Source: CAZXGD01 sp046350455 (GTDB lineage Bacteria > Planctomycetota > Phycisphaerae > Phycisphaerales > SM1A02). Taken from it: a DNA stretch of 64,000 bases. Each line of letters starts with the position of its first letter. The first letter of the stretch is position 1. Made by a program: the position numbers and the translations under genes. Under the pieces are notes generated by a model, which saw only the letters and a list, made by a program, of their open reading frames with translations, made no database searches and was not told the origin of the DNA. The stretch lies in assembly GCA_046350455.1 (NCBI GenBank), contig JAXMAM010000010.1, positions 1 to 64,000 on the forward strand, written 5' to 3'. This document shows, piece after piece, positions 7,563-16,559 of the stretch.

Positions 7563-9448
7563 TTGCCCTTCTTTTCCAGCTCAGCCAGACGGGCCTGCAT
7601 CTTCTTCATCATGTAGTCAAAGACTGGCTTCATCTGCGGGGGCACCGCAGCCGCCTGCTGCTCCATGCCCTGCACGGCGTCGCGCAGCTTCTGGGCGTCC
7701 GTCTCCTGCGCAATCTGCTGCGCCATGGCGCGGGCCCGGGCCTGCATGGGGCCAGGAATGCCAGCCAGCTCTGGATCAGCCGCCACCGGCGCGCCCGCCT
7801 TGCGGGTGTAGGTGGCCACGCTGCGGTTGGTCTCGCTGAAGTACTGGTTGGCCACGCGCTTGATGTCGTCCGCCGTCACAGCCTGGATCTTGGCTGTCTC
7901 CTTGTTGATCTCGCTCCAGTCGCCCATGGCTTCGCCCATGGCCAGCTGGATGAGCAGGAAGAAGTTGTTCTGCAGGCGGCGGTAGGCGTCTGCTGCAGCG
8001 CGGTTCTTCACCTTCTGCAGCTCGCGCTCCTGCACGGGTTCGGTCTGCAGCTTCTTCAGCTCGGCGTACCAGGCGGTCTCAAGCTGGCCTGGCGTGGCGT
8101 CGCCCTTGGTCTCTGCCTCAAAGGCAAAGTAGCCGGCGTACTTGCGGCTGTCCTGCTGCGCGCGGGCGCTGCTGGCCACGCCAGAGCCTTCCACCATGGA
8201 CTTGTACAGACGGCCAGTGCGGCCGTTCAGGATGCTGGCCATCACGTCCAGCGGGTACGAGTCCTTGTGCTGGAAGGGCACGGTGTGGTAGCGCACCTCC
8301 ACCTGTGGCTGCGTGTCAGCCTCGGCGTTCATGCGCATCTCGGCCATCTGCTTGGACTCCAGCGTCACCACCTGCGGCGGCAGCTCCTTGCCTGGCTCCA
8401 GACGGCTGAAGTACTGGGTGATGATGCCCTTCACCTCGTCCGGGTTGAAGTCACCCACCACGATGCCCACCAGGTTGTTGGGGCGGTAGTACGTGTTCCA
8501 GTACTTCTGCGCCTCCTCCATGGTGTAGCTGTTCAGGTCGCTGGTCCAGCCGATGACCGGCCAGGCGTAGCCGCAGCTCACCCAGAACATGCTGTCGAAC
8601 TGCTCCTGGAACACGCCGGTTGGTGTGCTCTCCGTGCGCAGGCGGCGCTCTTCGTGCACCACGTCGCGCTCGCTGTAGAACTCGCGGAAGACGCTGTCGT
8701 TCAGGCGGTCGCTCTCCATCCACGCCCACAGCTCAAACTTGTTGCTGGGCACGTTGATGAAGAAGAACGTCAGGTCATGGCTGGTGAAGGCGTTCATGCC
8801 CGTGCCGCCAGCCTTGGTGTACACCTGGTCGAACTCGTCCTTCACGATGGAGGCCAGCGCCTTCTGCTGCTCCTTCAGGCGGTCGATCTGCGCCTGGATG
8901 TCCTTGCGCTTCTGGTCGGCGTTGGGCGCCTTGGCGTCCACTGCGGCCAGCTCGCCCTCCAGCGCGCGGATCTGGTCCTCGCCGGCCTTGCCCTGCTGGC
9001 TGTCCATCAGGTTCTTCAGCTCGGCGCGCAGCTTGGCCAGCTCGGGCGTGTCGTTCTTGGGATCCCACGGATCGTTGATCTCGCCCTTGAAGTAGCGCTG
9101 GTACTGGTCCACCCACACCAGGGCGTTGATCTTGTCGCGCAGCGCCTTCTGCTTGGCGCGGTACTCGGCGTCGCGCTTGGCGTCGCGCGTGCCGATGGTG
9201 TCCGTGCCCTTGAACATCATGTGCTCAAAGAAGTGGCTGATGCCGGTGATGCCGGGGCGCTCGTTCACGCTGCCCACGCGGGCCAGCCAGCCAGCACTGA
9301 TGGTGTTGGGCTGGTCCGCGCGTGGCACCAGCAGGAACTTCATTCCATTCTTCAGCGTGACGATCTGTGGCTCCACCTGCTGGGCAAGCGCGGGGGCTGC
9401 CAGCAGAAGGGCGGACGCAGCGCAGGTGATGAGGGCTTTGAGCCGCAT
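7559..9448 (-). CDS. M16-family zinc peptidase (active subunit), with coiled-coil insertion
   Basis: An exported zinc metallopeptidase of the pitrilysin family (629 residues). The ATG at 9448 follows AGGAGA and starts a clean signal peptide (MRLKALITCAASALLLAAPALA). The inverted zinc motif HFFEH (H72, E75, H76) is present, and MNAFTSHDLTFFF with the downstream substrate-binding half follows. Between the zinc motif and GGTGMNAFTS lies an insertion of over 100 charged residues rich in K, E, Q and L (for example LAKLRAELKNLMDSQ), which should form a coiled coil. This insertion is not part of the core fold. The stop overlaps the start of the inactive M16 gene, so the two subunits are made together. 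It probably degrades peptides in the periplasm. Confidence 0.92.
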   Translation of the reverse strand: MRLKALITCAASALLLAAPALAQQVEPQIVTLKNGMKFLLVPRADQPNTISAGWLARVGSVNERPGITGISHFFEHMMFKGTDTIGTRDAKRDAEYRAKQKALRDKINALVWVDQYQRYFKGEINDPWDPKNDTPELAKLRAELKNLMDSQQGKAGEDQIRALEGELAAVDAKAPNADQKRKDIQAQIDRLKEQQKALASIVKDEFDQVYTKAGGTGMNAFTSHDLTFFFINVPSNKFELWAWMESDRLNDSVFREFYSERDVVHEERRLRTESTPTGVFQEQFDSMFWVSCGYAWPVIGWTSDLNSYTMEEAQKYWNTYYRPNNLVGIVVGDFNPDEVKGIITQYFSRLEPGKELPPQVVTLESKQMAEMRMNAEADTQPQVEVRYHTVPFQHKDSYPLDVMASILNGRTGRLYKSMVEGSGVASSARAQQDSRKYAGYFAFEAETKGDATPGQLETAWYAELKKLQTEPVQERELQKVKNRAAADAYRRLQNNFFLLIQLAMGEAMGDWSEINKETAKIQAVTADDIKRVANQYFSETNRSVATYTRKAGAPVAADPELAGIPGPMQARARAMAQQIAQETDAQKLRDAVQGMEQQAAAVPPQMKPVFDYMMKKMQARLAELEKKGK

Positions 9449-9594
9449 GAGTTCTCCTGTTGAGGCGGTTCCCGGACGGAACCGGGCCCCAAAGGGTACT
9501 TGGCTGAGCCGGAACTCGCCTGCAGAGTAGGGCTTCTCCCTGAACTGGCATGGCAGTGCTTTGTCGGTGCCCAGAGCACGGCTATCTTCCTTCC

Positions 9595-11454
9595 GTGCAC
9601 CTCCCCACACGCTTCGTTCTCGGACACCGCGCTGCCGCGGCCGCGCTTCTCTTGGCGGCCGCCTGTGCTGCACCAGCTGCTGCCCAGGTGCGCGTGGTCT
9701 CCTACAACGTCACCAACATGGTGGGTGACGACACAGCGCTGCGGGACGTGCTCAAGGCGTGCCACGACGACGACAGCGACGGCTTTGCCGTGCCGGTGGG
9801 CGTGTTCATGTTCTGCGAAGTGCACCAATCTGGCCTGGCAGCGCTGCAGGCTGCGGTGAACGCTGCTGCGCCTGCGGGCTACACGTACGCGTTGGCCACG
9901 TTCACCACCAGCTCTTCCGAGGACAGCGCCTCTGGGGCGCAGGCCGTCTTCTACCGCACGGACCTGTTCACTGAGTTTGCCTCTGGCCACGCCGACATCT
10001 TCACGGGCGCCAGCCGCAACGCAGACCGCTGGCAGCTGCGCATGGTTGGCTATGACTCCACGCTGGCGCGGCTTTACATCTACGGTGCGCACCTGAAGGC
10101 CAGCACTGGCAGCGCGAACGAGGCAGAGCGGCTCTCCGGCGTGCAGGCCATCCGCAGCAACGCAGACGCGCTGGGCGCAGGCACCCACACGCTGTACATG
10201 GGGGACATGAACTTCTACAACAACACAGAGACTGGGTATCTGGCGTTCTTCAACGCTGGCAACGGCCAGGCGTGGGACCCGCTGGGAACCGGCAGCTGGT
10301 CTGGCACCGGCAACGCGTGGAAGCACACGCAGAGCCCGCGCGACATCACCGCAGACGGCCTGGTGGGCGGTGGCATGGACGACCGCTTTGACTTCATCCT
10401 GCCCACTGTTGCGCTGGATGACGATGACGGCCTCTCTGTGATTGACGGCACCTATCGCTCGCTGGGCAACGACGGCAACCACTACAACCAGGCCATCAAC
10501 GCGGGCAACAACACCTTCTATCCCAGCAATGTGGCCCGGTCCAACACGCTGGCGGACAACCTGTTCCTGGCCACGGACCACATTCCGGTGATCGTGGACC
10601 TGCAGGTGCCAGCCAAGAATCAGGCCACGTTGGTGGCGCCGCCCGCGCGCGTCATCCAGAACGCTGTGGGCGTGAGCGCGCAGGTGCGCATGGCCAATGC
10701 TGCGGCTGGCCTGCCTATCGGCGTGGACGCCATGTCCTACACCGTCACGGGCAGCGGCGTGCTGAGCGGCACCTTCAACGGCACCGCGCCGCTCACTCCG
10801 GCCTTCAACACGGTCACCTTGCCGGTGTCCACCGCAACGGTGGGCCTGCGCACTGGCACCGCGCTGGCCACTACGCCCAACCAGGCTGCGCAGAATCCTT
10901 CCATCAGCCTGCCTGTTACCGTGCGCATCGTGCGGCCAAGCAATCCGTCGCTCTCCAGCGTGGCAGATGTCAACGCTGCGGTGGTGCCCGGCGCCGCCAC
11001 TGCTGGTGGCGCGCCAGTGGACGTGACCATCCCGGTCAGCAACTGGGGCTTCAACGTGGACCAGAGCGCCATGGACATCACCGCCACGCAGGTCAGCGCT
11101 GCCAACTTCAGCGTGGTCAACGGCACTGCCACGGGCATCGGCGGCACGCCTGGCAGCGTGGTGGTGCGCTTCAATCCAGCAAGCGTGACGGCTGGCACGT
11201 ACGACGCGCCCGTCACCATCCAGACCCGCGACGAGAACATTCCCGGCATGACCACCGCATCGGTGGTGGCCAACGTGCGCATCACCGTGACCGGCGGCTG
11301 CGTGGCCGCCGACCTGAACTGCGACGGCGTGGTGGACGGCACCGACCTTGGCCTGCTGCTCTCGCAGTGGGGCAGCAACGCCTCGGGCGACCTGAACAGC
11401 GACGGCACCGTGGATGGCACGGACCTGGGCCTCCTCCTGGCTGCATGGGGTTGA
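9595..11454 (+). CDS. Secreted endonuclease/exonuclease/phosphatase-fold protein with dockerin-like C-terminus
   Basis: The mature part begins with an endonuclease/exonuclease/phosphatase (EEP) domain: VVSYNVTNM, the metal-ligand glutamate in MFCEVHQSG, YIYGAHLKA, YMGDMNFYNN and TDHIPVIVDL are the family's active-site segments in order. A beta-rich middle region follows from about residue 330. The C-terminus has two calcium-loop repeats (DLNCDGVVDGTDLGLLLSQWG and DLNSDGTVDGTDLGLLLAAWG). The GTG at 9595 gives a good signal peptide (ALLLAAACAAPAAAQ); an ATG at 9550 would add 15 residues, and neither start has a clear ribosome site. It may hydrolyse nucleic acid or a phosphodiester outside the cell. 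The next gene starts three bases after its stop. Confidence 0.87.
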   Translation: MHLPTRFVLGHRAAAAALLLAAACAAPAAAQVRVVSYNVTNMVGDDTALRDVLKACHDDDSDGFAVPVGVFMFCEVHQSGLAALQAAVNAAAPAGYTYALATFTTSSSEDSASGAQAVFYRTDLFTEFASGHADIFTGASRNADRWQLRMVGYDSTLARLYIYGAHLKASTGSANEAERLSGVQAIRSNADALGAGTHTLYMGDMNFYNNTETGYLAFFNAGNGQAWDPLGTGSWSGTGNAWKHTQSPRDITADGLVGGGMDDRFDFILPTVALDDDDGLSVIDGTYRSLGNDGNHYNQAINAGNNTFYPSNVARSNTLADNLFLATDHIPVIVDLQVPAKNQATLVAPPARVIQNAVGVSAQVRMANAAAGLPIGVDAMSYTVTGSGVLSGTFNGTAPLTPAFNTVTLPVSTATVGLRTGTALATTPNQAAQNPSISLPVTVRIVRPSNPSLSSVADVNAAVVPGAATAGGAPVDVTIPVSNWGFNVDQSAMDITATQVSAANFSVVNGTATGIGGTPGSVVVRFNPASVTAGTYDAPVTIQTRDENIPGMTTASVVANVRITVTGGCVAADLNCDGVVDGTDLGLLLSQWGSNASGDLNSDGTVDGTDLGLLLAAWG

Positions 11455-11456
11455 AC

Positions 11457-12347
11457 ATGAAGCGCATTCGATCCATGAAGCACGCGACGCCTGCGCTGTG
11501 GGCACTGCCCGTGCGCTCCGCCCGCTCAGCGCTGCTGGCGCTGCCAGTGGCGTTCGCGCTGCCTGCTGCTGCAGACACGCTCACGCTGACGCCTGTGGCG
11601 GACGCCACGCTCATCGAGCTGCCCACGCCAGGCGAGAACTCGCTGGCTGCGTCGCCCAACATCTTTGCCGGGCGCGTGGGCACGAATGGTGGCGAGACCC
11701 GCCGCCGCGCGGTGCTGCGCTTCGACCTTTCGGCCATTCCAGCTGGGTCCACGGTGACAGCTGTGCAGCTGCAGCTGTTCATGGATCAATCCAACTCCGC
11801 TGCGCAGACCTGCACGCTGCACTTGCTCACCAGCAGCTGGACAGAGGGCACCACGTTCTCGCTGGGCGGCTCTGGCTCGCCAGCGCAGCCGGGCGATGTC
11901 ACGTGGCTCTCGCGCTCCTATCCAGCGCCGCTGTGGTCAGCTCCGGGCGGCGACTTCATCTCCACCCCCAGCGCATCGGCTTCGGTGGGTGGCGCAGGTG
12001 CCTACACCTGGGGGAGCACCGCGGCCCTGGTGGCGGACGTGCAGGCCTGGGCGGACGCCCCGGCCACCAACATGGGCTGGCTGCTGCGCGGCAACGAAGA
12101 CGTGGGGCAGACGGTGAAGCGCTTTGTCAGCCGCGAAGGCTCGGCTGCCGAGGAACGCCCGCTGCTTACTGTCACCTTCACGCCGCCCTCCGTGCTGCTG
12201 GGAGACCTGAATGGCGACGGCGTGGTGGATGGCACCGACCTCGGACTCCTGCTGGGCTCGTGGGGCGAGCCAGGCGCAGCCGACCTGGATCAAAGTGGTA
12301 CGGTAGATGGCACTGACCTGGGACTCTTGCTAGGAGCATGGACGTGA
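11457..12347 (+). CDS. Secreted DNRLRE-domain-like protein with dockerin-like C-terminus, copy 1
   Basis: A secreted protein of 296 residues. After a signal peptide ending near LPAAAD comes a beta-sandwich domain of the DNRLRE / carbohydrate-binding type: PVADATLIE, RRRAVLRFDLSAIPAGSTV, LHLLTSSWTEGT, DVTWLSRSYP, VQAWADAPATNMGWLLRGNE and ERPLLTVTF. The C-terminus has two dockerin-like repeats (DLNGDGVVDGTDLGLLLGSWG, then DLDQSGTVDGTDLGLLLGAW). The domain probably binds a surface glycan or forms part of an extracellular structure; no catalytic residues are seen. The ATG at 11457 is two bases after the upstream stop, and ATGs at 11445 and 11475 are possible. The next gene is a diverged duplicate. 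Confidence 0.85.
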   Translation: MKRIRSMKHATPALWALPVRSARSALLALPVAFALPAAADTLTLTPVADATLIELPTPGENSLAASPNIFAGRVGTNGGETRRRAVLRFDLSAIPAGSTVTAVQLQLFMDQSNSAAQTCTLHLLTSSWTEGTTFSLGGSGSPAQPGDVTWLSRSYPAPLWSAPGGDFISTPSASASVGGAGAYTWGSTAALVADVQAWADAPATNMGWLLRGNEDVGQTVKRFVSREGSAAEERPLLTVTFTPPSVLLGDLNGDGVVDGTDLGLLLGSWGEPGAADLDQSGTVDGTDLGLLLGAWT

Positions 12348-13228
12348 CGGTGAACGCTGTGTCGAACGCGCCTCTCTCCCCATCCATCACGCGCCTTGCA
12401 CTCTGCGCATCCGCATGCGCGGCGGCCATCCTGGCCCAGCCGGCTGGCGCAGACAGCAAGACGTTCAATCCTGTGGCGGACGCCACGCTCATTCAGCCAG
12501 ACTCCGGCGGTGGGCAGTGGGCGAATGGCGGTTCGTACAACTACTACTGTGGCCGCGTGGGCGCCAACGGCGCGGGCACGCTGCGCCGCGGGCTCCTGCG
12601 CTTTGACCTGAGCGCCATTCCACCGGGCTCCACCATCACGGCGGTCACGGTCAAGATGTACATGAGCCAGAGCCAGTCCACGGCGCAGACCTGCGCGCTC
12701 CACCGCGTGACCAGCAGCTGGACCGAGGGCATCACGTTCAACTTTGGTGGTGGCGGCGGATCGCCTGATGGCCCCGATGTCACCTGGTCGCATCGGTCCT
12801 ATCCAGCGCAGGCATGGAACACGCCCGGCGGCGACTTTGTGGCAACTGCCTCAGCCAGCAAGAGCATCGGCAGCGCTGGCTTCTACACCTTCACCAGCAA
12901 TGCAGGCCTGATTGCAGATGTGCAGGCGTGGGTGAACACGCCCAGCAGCAACTTTGGCTGGCTCATGAAGGGCAACGAAGCCACGCTGCAGACCGCCAAG
13001 CGCTTCGAGGCGCGCGAGAGCGGAGACCCCGCGCGCTGGCCGCTGCTCACGGTGACCTACACGCCACCCGCCACGCCTGGCGATCTGAACGGCGATCACC
13101 GCGTGGATGGCACCGACCTTGGCCTGCTGCTGGCAGCGTGGGGCGGCACCGGGACTGCGGACCTCAACCAGGATGGCCACGTGGATGGCTCCGACCTGGG
13201 CCTCCTTCTCAGCTACTGGACCCCGTGA
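12344..13228 (+). CDS. Secreted DNRLRE-domain-like protein with dockerin-like C-terminus, copy 2
   Basis: A paralog of the preceding gene with the same order of segments: NPVADATLIQ, LRRGLLRFDLSAIPPGSTI, LHRVTSSWTEGI, DVTWSHRSYP, VQAWVNTPSSNFGWLMKGNE and RWPLLTVTY. Two dockerin-like repeats follow (DLNGDHRVDGTDLGLLLAAWG; DLNQDGHVDGSDLGLLLSYW). The GTG at 12344 overlaps the upstream stop as GTGA and has AGGAG seven bases upstream, so it is preferred to the ATG at 12338, where the AGGAG would be too close. The signal peptide ends near AQPAGAD. The two copies look like a local duplication of an extracellular binding module. The monooxygenase gene starts in the stop codon of this gene. Confidence 0.85.
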   Translation: MTVNAVSNAPLSPSITRLALCASACAAAILAQPAGADSKTFNPVADATLIQPDSGGGQWANGGSYNYYCGRVGANGAGTLRRGLLRFDLSAIPPGSTITAVTVKMYMSQSQSTAQTCALHRVTSSWTEGITFNFGGGGGSPDGPDVTWSHRSYPAQAWNTPGGDFVATASASKSIGSAGFYTFTSNAGLIADVQAWVNTPSSNFGWLMKGNEATLQTAKRFEARESGDPARWPLLTVTYTPPATPGDLNGDHRVDGTDLGLLLAAWGGTGTADLNQDGHVDGSDLGLLLSYWTP

Positions 13229-14890
13229 ACGCCGGCCACGCGCTGGACGTTCAAGTTCTGGTGGTTGGCGCAGGTCCCACGGGCCTGACAGCAGCATGCC
13301 TGCTGCGGGAGCTGGGTGTCTCTGCGCTGGTGGTGGACACCCGCGCTGGCACCACCACGCGGTCCAAGGCGCTTGTCCTGCAGGCGCGCACGCTGGAGCT
13401 TTTCGAGAAGATTGGCATCGCAGACGCAGCAGTGGAGCAGGGTGAGCCGCTGCGCTGGATGATGCCCGTGGCGCGAGGCAAGGTGCGGGGGCGTGTGGAC
13501 ATCTCGCAGCTTGGAACTGGGCTGACGCGCTACCCCTATCTGCTGTCGCTGGAGCAGAGCCGCACGGAAGATCTGCTGCACCGTGCGCTCCTGCAGCGCG
13601 GCGGCCAGGTGCAGTGGAACACCACCCTGGTGTCGTTCCAGCAGGACCAGCAGGGCGTCACTGCTGTGCTCAGCGGCGCAAGCGGGCTGGCTGCACCCGC
13701 TGCGGGACCTGCCGCGGAACCTGCCGCGGAACCTGCCGCGGAACCCACGCGCGTGCGGTGCCAGTACGTCCTGGCTGCAGACGGCGCGCACAGCACGGTG
13801 CGGCACGCGCTGGGCATTCCCTTCCAGGGCGCCACGTACCAGCACCAGTTTGTGCTGGCAGATGTGGCTGCGCCGGATCTGCCGCAGCAGTCGCTCAGCC
13901 TGTTTCTGTCGTGGAACGGCTTTGCGGCGTTCTTCTCCATGAAGGGCGGCAACCGCGCGCGCCATTTCGATGATGCCCGGCGAAGCCGCCGCTGCGCACC
14001 CCGCCGCCGACGCGGACGACCAGCCGCCCTTTGCGCTGGTGGTGCAGGCGGTCCAGCGCAGCGCAGGCAGCGCAGTGCGCATGGAGGATCCGCGCTGGTG
14101 CTCTGTCTATCGCCTGCATCACCGTGCCGCGGCGCATCTGCACCAGGGCCGCGCCTTCCTCCTGGGCGACGCCGCGCACATCCACAGTCCTGCGGGCGGG
14201 CAGGGCATGAACACCGGCATCCAGGACGCGTTCAACATCTGCTGGAAGGTGGCCGCTGTGCTGCAGCGCGGCGCCAGCCCGTCGCTCCTGGAGACCTACA
14301 ACGCCGAACGCCATCCGGTGGCGCTGGCGCTCCTGCACGGCACCGATCGCGTGTTCAGCATGGCAACAAGCACCGCCTTGCCTGCGCGCGTGCTGCGCGC
14401 GTGCGTGCTGCCGTACGTGCTGCCATGGGTGTTCCGCATGAAGGCCTTCCGGCGCAAGGTGTTCAGGCGTGTTTCGCAGATCGCGGTGCGCTATCGGCAC
14501 AGTCCACTCTCGCAGGACGTGCGCGGCGGCAAGCGTGCATGCGCGGGCGCACGTCTGCCATGGGTGGACACACCTGCGGGTGAGGCGCTCCGTGCAGCGC
14601 AGGCTGGCCTGCACGGTCTGGTGGTGGTGCTGGAGGGGCAGGCAGGCGCGCAGGAGTTCGCACCGCTGCTGGCCCGGTGGGCGCCCTGGCTGCGCCTTCA
14701 TGTGGTGCCGCGCACTGCTCCAGGCGCAGAGCCGCTCTTCCAGGCATGCGGAGTGGGTGAAGAGGGCGCGCTTCTCATGGTGCGGCCGGATGGCTACCTG
14801 GGCTTCGTGGGCACCATGGCACAGCGCGACGCATTGTGCGCGTATCTGGAGAAGTGGTTTCCCACCGCAGCGAGCTCAGACGCCAGGTAG
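13225..14890 (+). pseudogene. FAD-dependent aromatic monooxygenase, broken by a one-base frameshift
   Basis: The gene reads as a PheA/TfdB-type FAD monooxygenase in two frames. The first part (GTG 13225, GTGA overlap with the previous stop) has the Rossmann motif VVGAGPTGLTA and AADGAHSTVRHALG. The second part has LLGDAAHIHSPAGGQGMNTGIQDAFNICWK, the FAD-ribityl GD motif, and a thioredoxin-like tail. The frame changes near 13961-13969: removing one C from GCGCGCCATTTCGATG restores RARISMMPGEA, which is what this family shows after the MKGG segment. Both halves are otherwise intact to the stop at 14890, so this is either a recent frameshift mutation or a sequencing error. If intact, it would hydroxylate an aromatic or polyketide-like substrate. 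Confidence 0.85.
13708..13743 (+). repeat. Three 12-bp tandem repeats inside the monooxygenase gene
   Basis: Three exact copies of CCTGCCGCGGAA stay in frame and encode a (PAAE) repeat between the substrate-domain strands. This is a slippage-prone insertion not expected in the family. Confidence 0.85.
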
Positions 14891-14921
14891 CCAGCGCAGC
14901 GCCCCCCGGCCTCTGCGCCTC

Positions 14922-15401
14922 TTACGCCGTCACCTTCAGCATGCTGGGCAGCTTGCCAGTGGGGCGATCACCGCGGCCGCAGGGCAGAGCAGCGATCTTG
15001 TCCACCACGTCCAGGCCCTTGGTCACCTTGCCAAAGGCTGTGTACTGGTTGTCCAGGTGCTGGCAGTTGTTGCGGCCCAGGCAGATGAAGAACTGGCTGC
15101 CAGCGCTGTCTGGGTGGCTGCTGCGGGCCATGCTCAGCACACCCTTGTCATGCTTGCGGTCGTTGAACTCAGCCTTGACATTCCAGCCCGGGCCGCCTGT
15201 GCCGTCGCCCTTGGGGCAGCCGCCCTGGATCACAAAGTCGGGGATGATGCGGTGGAACCCAGTGCCGTTGTAGAACCCGCTGCGAGCCAGCTTCTGGAAG
15301 TTCTCCACGTGCTTGGGGGCCACGTCGTTCCACAGCTCCACCTCGATGGTGCCGTGGTCTGTCTCGATGGTCGCGGTGGGATAGTTGGATGCCTTGGCCA
15401 T
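14922..15401 (-). CDS. Peptidyl-prolyl cis-trans isomerase, cytosolic cyclophilin
   Basis: A single-domain cyclophilin of 159 residues with no signal peptide. Family motifs appear in order: TDHGTIEVELW, FYNGTGFHRIIPDFVIQGG (with the catalytic arginine in FHR), GVLSMAR, DSAGSQFFI and TAFGKV. The ATG at 15401 starts MAKASNYPTATIET, the usual beginning for this group; two more in-frame codons upstream are less likely. It accelerates proline isomerisation during folding in the cytoplasm. It is separate from the exported cyclophilin at the left end of the window. The upstream gene on the same strand starts about 1 kb away, and the gap between them is about 30 bases, so they may form an operon. Confidence 0.93.
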   Translation of the reverse strand: MAKASNYPTATIETDHGTIEVELWNDVAPKHVENFQKLARSGFYNGTGFHRIIPDFVIQGGCPKGDGTGGPGWNVKAEFNDRKHDKGVLSMARSSHPDSAGSQFFICLGRNNCQHLDNQYTAFGKVTKGLDVVDKIAALPCGRGDRPTGKLPSMLKVTA

Positions 15402-15431
15402 AGGTGGCACAAGGTACCGCACCGGGCGGCG

Positions 15432-16457
15432 CTACGGTGTCATCCAGCGGTGGTCTGGCATCAGGCGCGCGTGGGTGACCAGCAGGTAGTTCCGCGAACC
15501 GCTCACCACGATCTCGCCGCTCAGGAGCCAGGGCGTGCCCACCGGCTGCTGCTGCACGGTGCGCTCCATCTTCTCAAGCTCGCGGCTGGGCAGGATCTCC
15601 ATGGCCAGCGGGCCATCCGGAACGGGCGATGTCTCCAGCACAGCGCGCCAGGCGCCGGTGACAGGGTCGCGTGTGATCACCGCCCGGCGGTCCTGCAAGC
15701 GATGCCCGCCAGGCTGCACCATGGTGCGGTCGAGCGCTGGTTCTGCGCCCTTGGCTGCTGCCTTGTCTGGCAAGCCCTTGTCCAGGCGCGCCTCCAGCCG
15801 GGCCACCAGGTCGTCGTCGGTGCCACTCACCGAGGCGAGCATCCGTTCGTGCGGCATGATGCCTGCAGCAGCAGGCAGGAGCGGTGGAAGCACTGCCTCT
15901 TCTGTCTGCGCGGCGTAGGCGTCCAGCGCGGGAGCATGGCGCGGGGGCGGTGGCGGAGTGGGCGGCTCCAGCTCTGGCGGCGTGGCCTTGGACAAGTAGC
16001 CGGGCAGCGGCGGATTGCGCAGCGCCACCAGCGCAGCAGGCAGGATGAAGGCGCGGCCCTTGTAGTCGTAGACCTGTCCGGTGGCTTCGTACTGCCACGG
16101 TGTGTCCGGGTTGTTGCTGGCCAGCAGCGCCTTGACGTCGTCCGAAGGATCCGTGGGCATCATGAGCGCCTGTCGGCGCACGCCACCTTGCAGGCGCTCC
16201 TCGAACAAGAACACCATGAGGCCGGGCTCTGTGACGCTGGGTGCCACGTACCCGCGCGCAGAAGCCACGAACGCGCCCTGCGAGAGCACGGGCGAACGCG
16301 CGGCGCGCTGCACTGCGTCGCGGGCGCGCTGGGCCTTGGTGCCCTCTGGCTTCTTGGGTGTGGGCGGGACGGCGGTGGCAGGGCGGGGCGCTGCTGCGTC
16401 AGGCGGCAGCGGCACTGTCTGGGTGCTGATAAGCAGAGCGAGCGTGGCGAGCATCAT
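15432..16457 (-). CDS. Exported proline-rich protein of unknown function
   Basis: I do not recognise this 341-residue protein. The start MMLATLALLISTQTVPLPP looks like a short signal peptide followed by a proline/alanine-rich linker. Two globular stretches are visible: residues ~55-145 (SQGAFVASARGYVAP, MVFLFEE, QYEATGQVYDYKGRAFILP) and ~230-341 (RLQDRRAVITRDPVTGAWRAVLE, LPSRELEKMERTVQQQ, WLLSGEIVVSGSRNYLLVTH). They are separated by a proline run (PPTPPPPPRHAP). The phrase GRAFILPAALVAL and the ending with LLVTHARLMPD suggest a beta-rich fold. It could be a conserved lineage-specific envelope protein. It lies just upstream of the cyclophilin on the same strand, and the tRNA-Cys gene is on the other side. 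Confidence 0.7.
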   Translation of the reverse strand: MMLATLALLISTQTVPLPPDAAAPRPATAVPPTPKKPEGTKAQRARDAVQRAARSPVLSQGAFVASARGYVAPSVTEPGLMVFLFEERLQGGVRRQALMMPTDPSDDVKALLASNNPDTPWQYEATGQVYDYKGRAFILPAALVALRNPPLPGYLSKATPPELEPPTPPPPPRHAPALDAYAAQTEEAVLPPLLPAAAGIMPHERMLASVSGTDDDLVARLEARLDKGLPDKAAAKGAEPALDRTMVQPGGHRLQDRRAVITRDPVTGAWRAVLETSPVPDGPLAMEILPSRELEKMERTVQQQPVGTPWLLSGEIVVSGSRNYLLVTHARLMPDHRWMTP

Positions 16458-16519
16458 GTGTGAGAGACCAAGCGAACCGCACTTCCTGCCAAAGTTCAGC
16501 GCCAGAACGGCCGACCGCG

Positions 16520-16551
16520 TTGACGCGGCGGGCGCTCCGTGCCACTATACG
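16520..16551 (+). promoter_or_regulatory. Possible promoter for tRNA-Cys
   Basis: TTGACG at 16520-16525 and TATACG at 16546-16551 resemble -35 and -10 boxes, with a long 20-base spacer. The -10 box ends nine bases before the tRNA, which fits transcription starting at the tRNA 5' end. The long spacer keeps confidence low. Confidence 0.4.
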
Positions 16552-16559
16552 CCCCTGTC

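Noticed and set aside
9352..11505. Open frame of 717 codons on the minus strand across the EEP gene
   Set aside because: Antisense shadow; the plus-strand protein has the EEP active-site motifs and a signal peptide.
14469..16463. Open frame of 664 codons on the plus strand over the cyclophilin and proline-rich gene
   Set aside because: Shadow of two minus-strand genes, with no recognisable domain.
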